NCBI GenBank assembly: GCA_030670005.1
Contig: DAOVCL010000001.1
Coordinates: 1-41,640 of the forward strand
Direction: 5' to 3'
From: Candidatus Zixiibacteriota bacterium
GTDB taxonomy: Bacteria > SM23-81 > DAOVCL01
Length of the DNA stretch: 41,640 bases
The translations under genes and the position numbers were made by a program. Shown one piece after another: positions 24,485 through 32,499 of this stretch. The notes below the pieces were generated by a model. It ran no database searches. It saw only the letters and a program-made list of their open reading frames with translations, and was not told the origin of the DNA. Numbering within the stretch: the stretch's first letter is position 1; each line of letters starts with the position of its first letter.

Positions 24485-24762
24485 GTCTCTATCTGGAGGT
24501 ACTCAAAAATAGATTGGAGTCTGTTTAAATGAATCCCACCTCTTTTGGAGATTGGAGGATCTATCGGGTACGCAGCAGGATGTAAGTTTTTTCTACCCCA
24601 ACAGATAAGCTCTTTCTTGTCATCTTTTATGCCTTCACATAATTTTATATCGTAGAAAAGAGGCTTTCCGGGGAATGATATTTCCCCGGTTGGCTGTTCT
24701 GTAATGATGAGGGCATGAATCTGGGGCCCTTCATATCCCTTACTATCAAAGGTATTGTCCAT
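24481..24762 (-). CDS. UDG-superfamily protein, N-terminal part
   Basis: I start this at the ATG at 24762 (AGGAG lies five bases upstream), giving 93 aa. ALIITEQPTGEISFPGKPLFYD occupies the place of the GEAPG...G.PF motif of UDG-superfamily enzymes, and NRLQSIFEYLQIE leads straight into KLYWTHYIKCFG of the next frame. The stop TGA at 24481-24483 interrupts what should be one beta-alpha-beta fold. Together the two halves would give about 234 residues, a normal length for this superfamily. Confidence 0.6.
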   Translation of the reverse strand: MDNTFDSKGYEGPQIHALIITEQPTGEISFPGKPLFYDIKLCEGIKDDKKELICWGRKNLHPAAYPIDPPISKRGGIHLNRLQSIFEYLQIET

Positions 24763-25015
24763 TATTTCTCCTTTGTTTTTGTTTCTTTCTACGAGAGTGA
24801 CCAAGCTTACATGATAGTTTGAAGACCAACAACTACCACCAGCTAAAATCGGTGGATTGGTAGGGATAACTAAAGCTATTTCTTAACTTCGGTGACCTTA
24901 AAATCTCCCTGGCAACTCTCCTGTTGACTGTCTTTTTTAAGGTTCTGTGCTTTGTTATCCATGAACTCGAGAAACTCGAATTACTAAAAACTAAGTACCA
25001 ATTCCAATGAGGAGC
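24763..25015. other. Spacer with a possible 28-codon ORF
   Basis: On the minus strand an ATG at about 24961 opens a 28-codon frame (MDNKAQNLKKDSQQES ... VTEVKK) that ends near 24875 without a clear ribosome-binding site. A different frame then reads EIALVIPTNPPILAGGSCWSS into the UDG-like gene. Neither is convincing on its own; they may be remnants of one broken small gene. Confidence 0.25.
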
Positions 25016-26011
25016 CTATTTTTTGAGTATCCTTTTTAGGCTTTGAATAAATGTATAACCATCTACCCAATTTTGATTACGACTTTTGTCATTCCCAGAA
25101 CCCTTTTCAATGTCAACATAGTCAACTTTGTATTTCTGGTTAGAGTGAACTAAGAGATACTCAAGAGCAGACTGGCGCTTATACTTCTTGTCCTTTAAAA
25201 ATGCAGGTCGCTTGGTAAACCTTTCTTGGTCAGTTTTTTGCAAAATTTGTAATTCTTCAACTATGACCTCACAGAGGTTTTCGATGGTTCTGGCTGCATC
25301 ACCTTCCAATCCTAAACCTATGAAGATTTTCTCTTGTTCGGTGGTGGCTTTTGCAACCAGATCAAAGAAATCAAGTTGATCGACATAGTAGCTTTCCCTC
25401 TCGCCTTTGGGAGGGAATTCTTCCTTGTAGTTCGAGACACCCTTGGATAATACACGCACCAGATAGTGGCTTGATCCAAACTCAGTCTCAAATTCTGATA
25501 ATAAATCAGACCAAGTAATTATAGAATCAACTCCTTCTATCTGAGTGAATTTTTCTGATCCTCCATATATGAAACAATGATGAACGTATTGGATTTCGGT
25601 GTTCTGAAGAATGTCATTGATGGTTTTCTTCTGTAAATATATCTGGTGCTCAATAGCATTTTTCTGGATACGCTGGAAAAATTTAGCTTCGCCAACTATC
25701 AGGTATTTATCCATAAGCACAAGAGTAATATCAGGCACTGCGTATTCGTTATTCTCCGTAAAGTCCCTACCATACCAGAGTTCCGTTGAAAGTTGCACAT
25801 TCTCGTAGTTAAAGTCAGCTTCCATAAATTCCTTGAGGTCAATATGCAACTTTCTATTGTTTCTGTCTTTAAACGGCAACTTGCCCGAATCGTCCTTTAG
25901 CAACGAGAGGAAGGTCTTGAGTCCTCCAAATTGGCTTTCCATAATCATCGAGGCCAGTACGGTTGCTGTCCAGTATTTTTCCGTGCGGTTGTTTTCGTCT
26001 AAACGTTTCAT
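25016..26011 (-). CDS. PD-(D/E)XK nuclease-like protein
   Basis: This 331-aa protein carries a PD-(D/E)XK-type core: PDITLVLMDKYLIVGEAKFF places P93-D94 and E108-A-K110 as expected for Mg-dependent nucleases, with E77 (STELWYGRDF) as a possible extra acidic residue. The C-terminal 130 residues (TEQEKIFIGLGLEGDAARTI, KKYKRQSALEYLLVHSNQKY) are unrecognised. GAGAGG before the ATG supports the start. No methyltransferase or helicase partner lies nearby, so it is not an ordinary restriction system. A defence or element-maintenance role is inference from the fold and the surrounding accessory genes. Confidence 0.65.
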   Translation of the reverse strand: MKRLDENNRTEKYWTATVLASMIMESQFGGLKTFLSLLKDDSGKLPFKDRNNRKLHIDLKEFMEADFNYENVQLSTELWYGRDFTENNEYAVPDITLVLMDKYLIVGEAKFFQRIQKNAIEHQIYLQKKTINDILQNTEIQYVHHCFIYGGSEKFTQIEGVDSIITWSDLLSEFETEFGSSHYLVRVLSKGVSNYKEEFPPKGERESYYVDQLDFFDLVAKATTEQEKIFIGLGLEGDAARTIENLCEVIVEELQILQKTDQERFTKRPAFLKDKKYKRQSALEYLLVHSNQKYKVDYVDIEKGSGNDKSRNQNWVDGYTFIQSLKRILKK

Positions 26012-26186
26012 TGCTATTCCTCTCTTTCATTTTTGCCGCTTCCCCTTTGTTTGGTCTATTAGCTTATATAAGCACCAAAGTCTGGTCACGCCTCGGCTTC
26101 ATGGCGTTGCCAGGGCCATTTAGCCTATCTTGTTTATATCCGACAGCGTTGCGATACTTCTTTGTAGAATAGAATTAAACCCAAAA

Positions 26187-26216
26187 ATCAAAAAAAGCAA
26201 GGGTTTTTCCATTGCC
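26187..26216 (-). terminator. Probable intrinsic terminator after the 136-aa gene
   Basis: The minus strand reads GGCAATGG, five A residues, CCCTTGCT and then TTTTTTTGATTTTTGG. The stem has one mismatch and one G-T pair. It starts about 12 bases after the stop codon at 26228. Confidence 0.5.
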
Positions 26217-26227
26217 TTTTGATTTCT

Positions 26228-26638
26228 TTACTTCATTTCGCCTATTTTGGGTGGCACGGCAAGGATCTCGGCCCCTTTAAGGCGATTTGGAATATCATTG
26301 AGCCAATGTTCTGCATCCTTGATAGGTCCCCGCACCAACAGCATATCATCGCTACCCGGTATAACTATAACTGCGTACCAATCTTTGTTCAATTCGCAGG
26401 GATCGTCTGGGGCTTTGCGGTAAACGTCGATCCCCCCGATCAGAGAACCAGAAGGCACATGTGGATCAGAGTGTGGGATCCCGGGGTCCTCACTTCCGCT
26501 CGCATAGACTGAATGCACGACGGTGGCTGGGATACTTCGTAACCACCTCGGAATGGCGTCATCAATTAACTGCACCGGTGCCCACTTACGCCTCATCACT
26601 GCCTGAAACTGGCAAAGCGGCATCTTTTTGATTCGCAT
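26228..26638 (-). CDS. Conserved-looking protein of unknown function
   Basis: I do not recognise this 136-aa protein. I start it at the ATG at 26638, seven bases after AGGAG; a GTG six bases upstream would be too close. It is soluble, without membrane segments. Features are MPLCQFQAVMRRKWAPVQLI, a central SGSLIGGIDVYRKAPDDPCE, DWYAVIVIPGSDDMLLVRGP and a proline-rich end (AEILAVPPKIGEMK). It is monocistronic: its own terminator follows, and the small-RNA unit ends upstream. Confidence 0.6.
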   Translation of the reverse strand: MRIKKMPLCQFQAVMRRKWAPVQLIDDAIPRWLRSIPATVVHSVYASGSEDPGIPHSDPHVPSGSLIGGIDVYRKAPDDPCELNKDWYAVIVIPGSDDMLLVRGPIKDAEHWLNDIPNRLKGAEILAVPPKIGEMK

Positions 26639-26773
26639 CCACACTCTCCTTTCTATTCTCTGGAGTTTAAAGTTTTTCCCCTGACTTAGAAATAAATGGA
26701 TTTTGCGGTCACTGTCAATTTATTTTCCCCCTTGCCTTTTGGTTTTTAGAAGAAAACTAATGGCCAAGGTGGT

Positions 26774-26860
26774 ATAAAAACCCCCGCCTTCAACATAAAG
26801 ATATTTTGCGGTTGTTGAAGGTGGGGTCGCCAGACTGCCAAAGCATTCGCTGCTTTGGTA
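26774..26860 (-). ncRNA. Candidate small RNA with own promoter, 5' hairpin and terminator
   Basis: Three signals line up on the minus strand. A near-consensus promoter (26866-26894) predicts a start at about 26859. The transcript would open at once with CCAAAGCA-GCGAA-TGCTTTGG (26838-26858, eight perfect pairs). After an eleven-base linker come CCCCACCTTCAAC, a 19-base loop and GTTGAAGGCGGGG (26782-26826, 13 pairs with one G-T), followed by GTTTTTAT. Length is about 85 nt. It contains no meaningful ORF. The two-hairpin layout resembles antisense copy-control RNAs, but no target is visible. It could also serve as the terminator of the HNH gene upstream. Confidence 0.6.
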
Positions 26861-26865
26861 ATTAA

Positions 26866-26894
26866 ATTCTAAGTGGGTTTTGAGAAGTTGTCAA
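26866..26894 (-). promoter_or_regulatory. Near-consensus sigma-70 promoter of the small RNA
   Basis: The minus strand has TTGACA (26889-26894), a 17-base spacer and TAGAAT (26866-26871). It is the best promoter match I found in the window, and it points away from any start codon for more than 200 bases. Confidence 0.7.
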
Positions 26895-27017
26895 AACAGC
26901 AAATCGGTGGCGATTTAGTATAACAACTTGGTGTGTCTGCGAAGTGTAAGGTATTAGGGCAAGCGAAATAAGCCGCAAAGCCTGTATCAGATGAAGTTGC
27001 AGCTTAGGGGGAATTTC

Positions 27018-28097
27018 TCAGAAAAATAGATGAGCCCCATGTTTCTCAAGGAATTCACGCTTGGATAATGTAATATAATCCTCAAACACGTCTTTCTTGT
27101 CTTCAGGCCAAAGAATCTTGTATCGCCTTACGAAGCCTATGACATGGTCATTGAAGGGCAACAAAAGTCTCATTTCAGCCAGAGATTTGAGCCCAGCGAG
27201 TGCCAGGTTGTCCGGAAGTGATTTTAGCGCCCTCTTAGCTGCAGGAGCACCGTACCATGCACCAGAATTAGCTTGATTTAGTAGGGCTTGAACATACCTT
27301 GCTTCCAGCTCTGTTGGGATAGCATCTTGTGCTTTGGGCACTGCAGGAGTTATTTCGTTCACTTCATTATATTGATCTTGTTCCATGGTGGCAACAATAT
27401 CTGTAAAGAATGCTATGCGAAGTCTTTCATCAGTCCCTTTGAGTAATTCCGTAGGTACAGAAGATAGGAATTTAGCCTTAGTAGAAGCTTGGCTCGATAG
27501 AGTTACTTTTCGCAAGATCTGTTCAAGAATCAATATCGCCTTTTCATCATACGTTCCACTTGAGAGGATGGCCATCAAGGAATCTCCGGCGGAATCTTGC
27601 TCAAAGGCTTCAACAAGTTTGTCCAAGACGTACGCCTGATCTTGTTCACTTAACAGCTGTAGTTTGAGGGCCAAAGGTTCTAATGGAGTACCCGGCTTTT
27701 TGGCAGCATTGAGTATTGACTTGGCATCAGATGTAGGCGTATATGAGATAGTTGGAATTGTCTTAGGAATTTCTTTGGCTGACATACTGTGTAATCTTCC
27801 GGCGATTACTTGAGCCTGGAGAACGCCGCTTTCGACTAAGGAATAGAGTTGATCACGTCTTGCTTTCAGTTCCTCTGGCGTGAATTTGTTACCTTTAGGG
27901 TGTTTAGAATCGTATGCGCCTATCTCTTGATGGCAATCAAAGCAGAGGGGGATCCCATTGTCGTCATCATTACCGCCCTCGGCTTCTTGGATGATATGAG
28001 CTGCTTCAATGTTAGTTCCACACTGTTTAAAACAGAGGCAGCATATACGAGCGCAGCGAACAAACATTCTTGCTTTGGTATTCTTATCAAAAGGCAT
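27018..28097 (-). CDS. HNH endonuclease-domain protein
   Basis: This 359-aa protein starts with an HNH nuclease fold at residues about 10-75. Zinc-type cysteines are C19/C22 and C52/C55 (LCFDCH), and the catalytic-type residues are H34 (EAAHIIQEAEGG), N47 (DDDNGIPL) and H56, followed by HPKGNKFTPEEL. The remaining 280 residues are unrecognised and look mostly alpha-helical (ALKLQLLSEQDQAYVLDKL, AYVLDKLVEAFEQDS). An HNH joined to a helical domain suggests a defence or element-associated nuclease rather than a homing enzyme, which is inference. The ATG is preceded by AGGATGGG. The region 26895-27017 downstream contains AAATCG-GTGG-CGATTT but no gene. Confidence 0.75.
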   Translation of the reverse strand: MPFDKNTKARMFVRCARICCLCFKQCGTNIEAAHIIQEAEGGNDDDNGIPLCFDCHQEIGAYDSKHPKGNKFTPEELKARRDQLYSLVESGVLQAQVIAGRLHSMSAKEIPKTIPTISYTPTSDAKSILNAAKKPGTPLEPLALKLQLLSEQDQAYVLDKLVEAFEQDSAGDSLMAILSSGTYDEKAILILEQILRKVTLSSQASTKAKFLSSVPTELLKGTDERLRIAFFTDIVATMEQDQYNEVNEITPAVPKAQDAIPTELEARYVQALLNQANSGAWYGAPAAKRALKSLPDNLALAGLKSLAEMRLLLPFNDHVIGFVRRYKILWPEDKKDVFEDYITLSKREFLEKHGAHLFF

Positions 28098-28195
28098 TTG
28101 AAACCCATCCTGGATTTACCATCGCTTCAATCCTTACCACTCAAAACTCAGATCGGAATGTTTGACTGTTTCATTTCGTTTCAATATAATCTCGC

Positions 28196-28625
28196 CTACC
28201 ACCTAAATCTCGATGGTTTACCTGCTAATAACCCTTCAACACTAATATCTTCATCTAGATCTTCCCAGTGAATGCCCTGCCCTCCACCAATCAACCGGAA
28301 CTTAGCTCCCTTCGGTCGCTAACTTCTCCATAGGGTCTCACCGACCCTCTGGCGCTCCGCAATCCTGCGCTTGCTCGGATTGCTCCGCTGTCACCCTTGA
28401 AGGGGGCATACCCCCTTCAAACAACCCCCGACATTTCGGAATTTTTTAGAAATTCCGAAATGTCCAACTATTACGCTCTTCTTGGGTTGAATGCAAAAGC
28501 CTGGGGAACCGGGCAAGCGGAACAGAAATGCTTCGTCCATCACTTAGATCAACGCTTAAGGTGTCTTCTGTTACAGTAACACTTTGTGCAGTAGGCATTT
28601 GTATTTCAACCGCCAAAGTATTCAT
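28196..28625 (-). pseudogene. DUF2442-family gene interrupted by a palindrome cluster
   Basis: The minus strand starts with ATG at 28625 (GAGGG upstream) and reads 54 codons typical of DUF2442 (LSVDLSDGRSISVPLARFPR, LLHSTQEERNSW), then is cut at 28464. The same family resumes at 28297 with RLIGGGQGIHWEDLDEDISV, EGLLAGKPSRFRW and a stop at 28196. Joined, the halves give about 87 residues, the usual family size, with W directly followed by RLIGGG as in intact members. DUF2442 proteins often accompany DUF4160 proteins in small toxin-antitoxin-like pairs; no DUF4160 is next to it. The intervening 166 bp (28298-28463) ends the first half prematurely at TAA. Confidence 0.85.
28298..28464. mobile_element. 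Palindrome-cluster insertion (166 bp) inside the DUF2442 gene
   Basis: The inserted DNA is nearly all hairpins: AGGGTC-TCACC-GACCCT (28332-28348), GCAATCC...GGATTGC (28359-28383), TTGAAGGGGG-CATA-CCCCCTTCAA (28397-28420, perfect) and GACATTTCGGAATTT with its perfect 15-base complement (28430-28464). Its left 33 bases recur at 35043-35075 with six differences. It has no ORF. This is the layout of a non-autonomous palindromic (REP- or MITE-like) element. No clear target duplication is visible beyond one or two bases. Confidence 0.75.
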
Positions 28626-28636
28626 TCCAACCCTCT

Positions 28637-28699
28637 AAGGTGGCAGAAGCCCTCTTCCGCCACCTTCTCCTTTGCCGTCAGAACAGGGGTTCTGACGGC
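28637..28699. repeat. Two perfect hairpins between clpC and the DUF2442 gene
   Basis: AAGGTGGC...GCCACCTT (28637-28666) and GCCGTCAGAAC-AGGG-GTTCTGACGGC (28674-28699) are perfect stems of 8 and 11 pairs just after the clpC stop. Neither has a T-tract, so they are more likely repeat elements or RNA stabilisers than terminators. Confidence 0.6.
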
Positions 28700-28723
28700 T
28701 CAGGAAGATAACACCCCATCGTC

Positions 28724-31192
28724 TCAGTGGTAATTTGGCTGGGAGCGGCGGCTACTTATCTTCTTCTCCCCCCCTTTCCATCTGCTCACAAAGCTCAGCT
28801 CATTCCCTTCTCTCCCCACCTCTATCTCCGCTCCGTCAACTACATCACCGTCAAGTATCCCCTCAGCCAAGGGATCCTCAATGAGCCTCCTGATCACCCT
28901 CTTCAGTGGCCTGGCGCCAAACGAGGGATCATAACCCTTCTCCGCCAGAAGCTCCTTTGCTTCCTTGGTCAGTTTAAAGGTAAGCCTCTTCTGTTTGAGT
29001 CTCTGATTGAACTCCTGGATAAGGATATCCACTATCTTCATCATATCCTTTCTGCTAAGGGAATGGAAGACGATTACCTCATCCAATCTGTTGAGAAGCT
29101 CAGGATTGAAGGTCTTCTTCAACTCCTCCAGTAACCTCTCCTTCATCTGCTCGTAGACGGCTCCCTCTCCTGTTTTCTGGAAACCCATAGACTTCCCCTT
29201 CTCTATCTCCCTGGCCCCCATATTGGATGTCATTATCACCACCGTATCCTTGAAGCTCACCTTCCGACCAAAGCTATCGGTAAGGGTCCCCTCGTCGAGT
29301 ATCTGCAGAAGGAGATTGAAGACATCTGGATGTGCCTTCTCGATCTCATCAAGCAGAACCACTGAGTAGGGTTTCCTCCTTACCTTTTCGGTAAGCTGCC
29401 CGCCTTCCTCATAGCCCACATACCCAGGAGGGGCCCCAATGAGTCTGGAGATGGCAAACTTCTCCATATATTCAGACATATCAATCCTCACCAGGGCATC
29501 GGGGTCCTCAAAAAGGAACTCGGCTAAGGCCCTGGCCAGCTCTGTCTTACCAACCCCGGTGGGTCCCAGGAAGACAAAAGAGCCTATGGGGCGATTGGGA
29601 GCCTTCAATCCAACCCTCGTCCTCCTTATGGCCCGAGAGATGGCCCTTATGGCCTCATCCTGTCCCACTATCCTCCTGTGTAGCTCCTCCTCCATCCTGA
29701 GAAGCTTCTGGGATTCGCTCTCCTCCAAGCGTTGGATTGGAATGTCGGTCATCTTGGAGATAACCTCGGCAATGTCGGCGGCGGTTAAGAGGACCTTGTT
29801 CTCCTTCCGCTCCTTCTCCCAGTCCTGCATAGCCTTCTCTAACTTCTGGCCCAGTTTTCTCAGCTTATCCCTCAGCTCGGCAGCCCTCTCAAACTCCTGA
29901 TTTTTGACTGCCTCCTGTTTTCTGCCCTCCACCTTGGCCATCTCCCCCTCTATCTTCACGATGGATGAGGGTTTGATCAGGGAGTTGAGATGCGCCCTGG
30001 AACCCGCCTCATCGATGACATCGATGGCCTTATCGGGTTGATACCTCCCGGAGATATACCTGTCGGAGAGCTGAACTGCCGCCTCCACAGCATCCTCACT
30101 GATCACTACCTTGTGATGCTCCTCATACTTGGTCTTCAGTCCCCTGATGATCTCCACCGTCTGCTCATAGGTAGTGGGGTCCACCATCACCGGCTGAAAC
30201 CTTCGCTCCAAGGCCCCGTCCTTTTCGATATGTTTCCTGTATTCATCCAAGGTGGTGGCACCTATACATTGTAGCTCTCCCCGGGAGAGAGCGGGCTTGA
30301 ATATGTTGGAGGCATCCAGTGAACCCTCTGCACCTCCTGCTCCCACGATGGTGTGCAGCTCATCTATGAAGAGGATGACATTGGCGCTATTTTTTATCTC
30401 GTTTATCACCGCCTTGATCCTCTCCTCAAACTGGCCGCGATACTTGGTTCCGGCAACCAGGGCGGCCAGATCCAGGGTTACCACCCTCTTCTCGCTCAGG
30501 ATCTGGGGCACCTCACCGGTCACAATCCTCTGAGCCAAACCCTCCACTATAGCGGTCTTACCCACACCTGGCTCCCCAATGAGAGCTGGGTTGTTCTTTT
30601 TTCTCCTGCTCAAAATCTGGGTCACCCTTTGGATCTCCTTCTGACGGCCAATTATGGGGTCAATCTTTCCCTTCCTGGCTAGATCGGTGAGATCTCGGCC
30701 AAAGTGATCCAGGGCTGGTGTTTTGCTCTTTCTGCCAGGGGCACCGGCTGCGGCCTCGCCAGAGGAGATCTTCCTCAGTTCCTCAAAGACGATTTGATAG
30801 TCCACATCATACATAGCAAGTATCTGGGAGGCCACACTCTTTGGATCCTTGAGGATGGCCAGAAGTAGGTGCTCAGTCCCCACATTCTTAGAATTGGTAA
30901 GCCTGGCCTCTTGAGCAGCGATCTCCAGCACCCTTCTCGCCCGGGGGGTAAATGGTATCTGGCCAATGGTCAGGGTCCCTCCGGTAGCAGCCACTGCCTC
31001 CTCAATGGATTGCTTTAACTCGTCCAACTCCAAATCCAGGTTTAAAAGGATGGAAATAGCCATCCCTTCCCCCTCCCTGATTATCCCTAAGAGGAGGTGT
31101 TCAGTGCCTATATAATCATGCCTTAATCTTCCTGCCTCCTCTCTGGCGAACTGAATTACCCTTTTCACCCTCTCACTGAACATTCCATCCAT
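28724..31192 (-). CDS. clpC: ATP-dependent Clp protease ATPase subunit ClpC
   Basis: This is an 822-aa AAA+ unfoldase that feeds substrates, including arginine-phosphorylated proteins, to ClpP. Domains in order: double Clp-N repeat (1-145; RHDYIGTEHLLLGIIREGEG, NVGTEHLLLAILKD), first AAA+ with Walker A GEPGVGKT at 206-213 and LFIDELHTIVGAGGAEGSLD, a middle domain with a UVR motif (QEFERAAELRDKLRKL), a second AAA+ with GPTGVGKTELA and VVLLDEIEKAHPDVF, and a C-terminal D2-small domain (GYDPSFGARPLKRVI). The UVR motif and middle domain mark ClpC rather than ClpB. AAAGGAG precedes the ATG. It overlaps mcsB by 20 bp. Confidence 0.96.
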   Translation of the reverse strand: MDGMFSERVKRVIQFAREEAGRLRHDYIGTEHLLLGIIREGEGMAISILLNLDLELDELKQSIEEAVAATGGTLTIGQIPFTPRARRVLEIAAQEARLTNSKNVGTEHLLLAILKDPKSVASQILAMYDVDYQIVFEELRKISSGEAAAGAPGRKSKTPALDHFGRDLTDLARKGKIDPIIGRQKEIQRVTQILSRRKKNNPALIGEPGVGKTAIVEGLAQRIVTGEVPQILSEKRVVTLDLAALVAGTKYRGQFEERIKAVINEIKNSANVILFIDELHTIVGAGGAEGSLDASNIFKPALSRGELQCIGATTLDEYRKHIEKDGALERRFQPVMVDPTTYEQTVEIIRGLKTKYEEHHKVVISEDAVEAAVQLSDRYISGRYQPDKAIDVIDEAGSRAHLNSLIKPSSIVKIEGEMAKVEGRKQEAVKNQEFERAAELRDKLRKLGQKLEKAMQDWEKERKENKVLLTAADIAEVISKMTDIPIQRLEESESQKLLRMEEELHRRIVGQDEAIRAISRAIRRTRVGLKAPNRPIGSFVFLGPTGVGKTELARALAEFLFEDPDALVRIDMSEYMEKFAISRLIGAPPGYVGYEEGGQLTEKVRRKPYSVVLLDEIEKAHPDVFNLLLQILDEGTLTDSFGRKVSFKDTVVIMTSNMGAREIEKGKSMGFQKTGEGAVYEQMKERLLEELKKTFNPELLNRLDEVIVFHSLSRKDMMKIVDILIQEFNQRLKQKRLTFKLTKEAKELLAEKGYDPSFGARPLKRVIRRLIEDPLAEGILDGDVVDGAEIEVGREGNELSFVSRWKGGEKKISSRRSQPNYH

Positions 31193-32252
31193 CTTGCTCT
31201 CCTTTAGATAGTTTTTCCCTCACCAGGGTAGCTCTCTCCACATCCCTTTCCGGAGCATCAATCACCAGATTTAGGTTCTTCTGCAGGTGGGCAGGTTGGG
31301 TCAACAGAAGCAATTGGTTAATGGTCAGAAGGGAAACAGAACCTATTACCCCCATTCCCAACCCCAACCTGAGGGCAGAGAGAAGATTCATCACCTCCTG
31401 AGAGGTGAGAACTCGCGCATTTCGCAGTATCCCATAGGCCCGCCAGATCTTGTCCTCGATCTGATCCCGGGCATCTTTAATTAAGGTCTCCCTTGCTTTC
31501 TCCTCATAGGCGATGACCTGCCTGGTAATCCTCTCTAAATTCTCTATGATCTCTTCCTCGGATCTCCCCAAAGTAGTCTGATTCGATATCTGGAAGAGGT
31601 TTCCTAAAACATTGGTCCCCTCCCCATAGAAACCCCTGACCACGAACCCTACCTGGGAGACCCCTTTGAGGACCTTGTTTATGTTGTTGGTCAATACCAG
31701 CCCGGGAAGGTGGATAAGGACCGAGGCCCTAAGACCTGTGCCGGTATTGGTGGGACAGGCGGTGAGAAAACCGAATCTCTCAGAGAAGGAGAATTCCATC
31801 CCTTGGCTGAGTTGGTCATCTGCACGGTCAGCTATCTCCCAGGCAGAATTGGGCTGAAACCCCGACTGGATAACCTGAATGCGGAGGTGATCCTCCTCAT
31901 TGACCATTATGCTCACCACCTCACCCTCACCCACAAAGAGTCCCTCAATTCCCCCATCTCGGCCAAACCCAGGGGAAGTCAGATGCCTCTCCACCAAAAA
32001 ATCCTTGTCCAGATCAGAGAGGTCATCCATAGGGAGAAAGAGACCTTTTTTAGAAGGCCAGAAATCCCCCACCCCATCTCGCACGGCTCCCAAGACCTGG
32101 GTCAACTGTTCCTTGCTGGCATAATGGACGAAGGGGAGTCCCTTCAGGTTGCGCGCTAACCTCACCCGACTGGAAAGGACAAGATCGGAATGAGGACCAC
32201 TCCCATCAAGCCAGGTGGCCAGCTTCTGCTTCAAATCATCTAAAGTGGGCAT
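31173..32252 (-). CDS. mcsB: Protein arginine kinase McsB
   Basis: This phosphorylates arginine residues of damaged proteins, marking them for ClpC-ClpP. It is a phosphagen-kinase-fold protein of 359 aa, the normal length. Visible family motifs are LSSRVRLARNLKGLPF at 26-41, NEEDHLRIQ at 118-126 and CPTNTGTGLRASVLIHLPGL from 166, which forms the active-site loop. The C-terminal RDVERATLVREKL region is also typical. It lies between mcsA and clpC. The well-studied system is that of Firmicutes; here it occurs in an apparently outer-membrane-bearing bacterium. A 247-bp gap to mcsA holds a perfect CTTTCACCT hairpin (32340-32360). Confidence 0.95.
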   Translation of the reverse strand: MPTLDDLKQKLATWLDGSGPHSDLVLSSRVRLARNLKGLPFVHYASKEQLTQVLGAVRDGVGDFWPSKKGLFLPMDDLSDLDKDFLVERHLTSPGFGRDGGIEGLFVGEGEVVSIMVNEEDHLRIQVIQSGFQPNSAWEIADRADDQLSQGMEFSFSERFGFLTACPTNTGTGLRASVLIHLPGLVLTNNINKVLKGVSQVGFVVRGFYGEGTNVLGNLFQISNQTTLGRSEEEIIENLERITRQVIAYEEKARETLIKDARDQIEDKIWRAYGILRNARVLTSQEVMNLLSALRLGLGMGVIGSVSLLTINQLLLLTQPAHLQKNLNLVIDAPERDVERATLVREKLSKGEQDGWNVQ

Positions 32253-32499
32253 TTAACCCCGGATTATGTGTTAGGAAACCACGAGATTATCACAAAGTAT
32301 TCAAAATAAAGAACTCACAAAAATTAAGTTTAAACCCCTCTTTCACCTAAAAGGTGAAAGCCTAGATTCTTGCAAATTCTTACATAAATCTATGAAAATC
32401 CGTGTTCACCCTGTTAAATAATTTAGAAATAAACGTCATCGCATTCTCAAGATGGTTTTTATTTAACGGGGTTCATCTGCGGTTTATGCATATTTTGGG
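32253..32499. other. Spacer between mcsA and mcsB with a hairpin and dispersed-repeat words
   Basis: CTTTCACCT-AAA-AGGTGAAAG (32340-32360) is a perfect nine-pair hairpin without a T-tract. The flanking DNA contains AAATCCGTGTTCACCC-type words like those at the left window edge. I see no CIRCE or CtsR-type operator and no clear promoter. Confidence 0.45.

Noticed and set aside
28298..28464. CRISPR array
   Set aside because: The palindromes differ from each other in sequence and size; there are no equal repeats with regular spacers and no cas genes.
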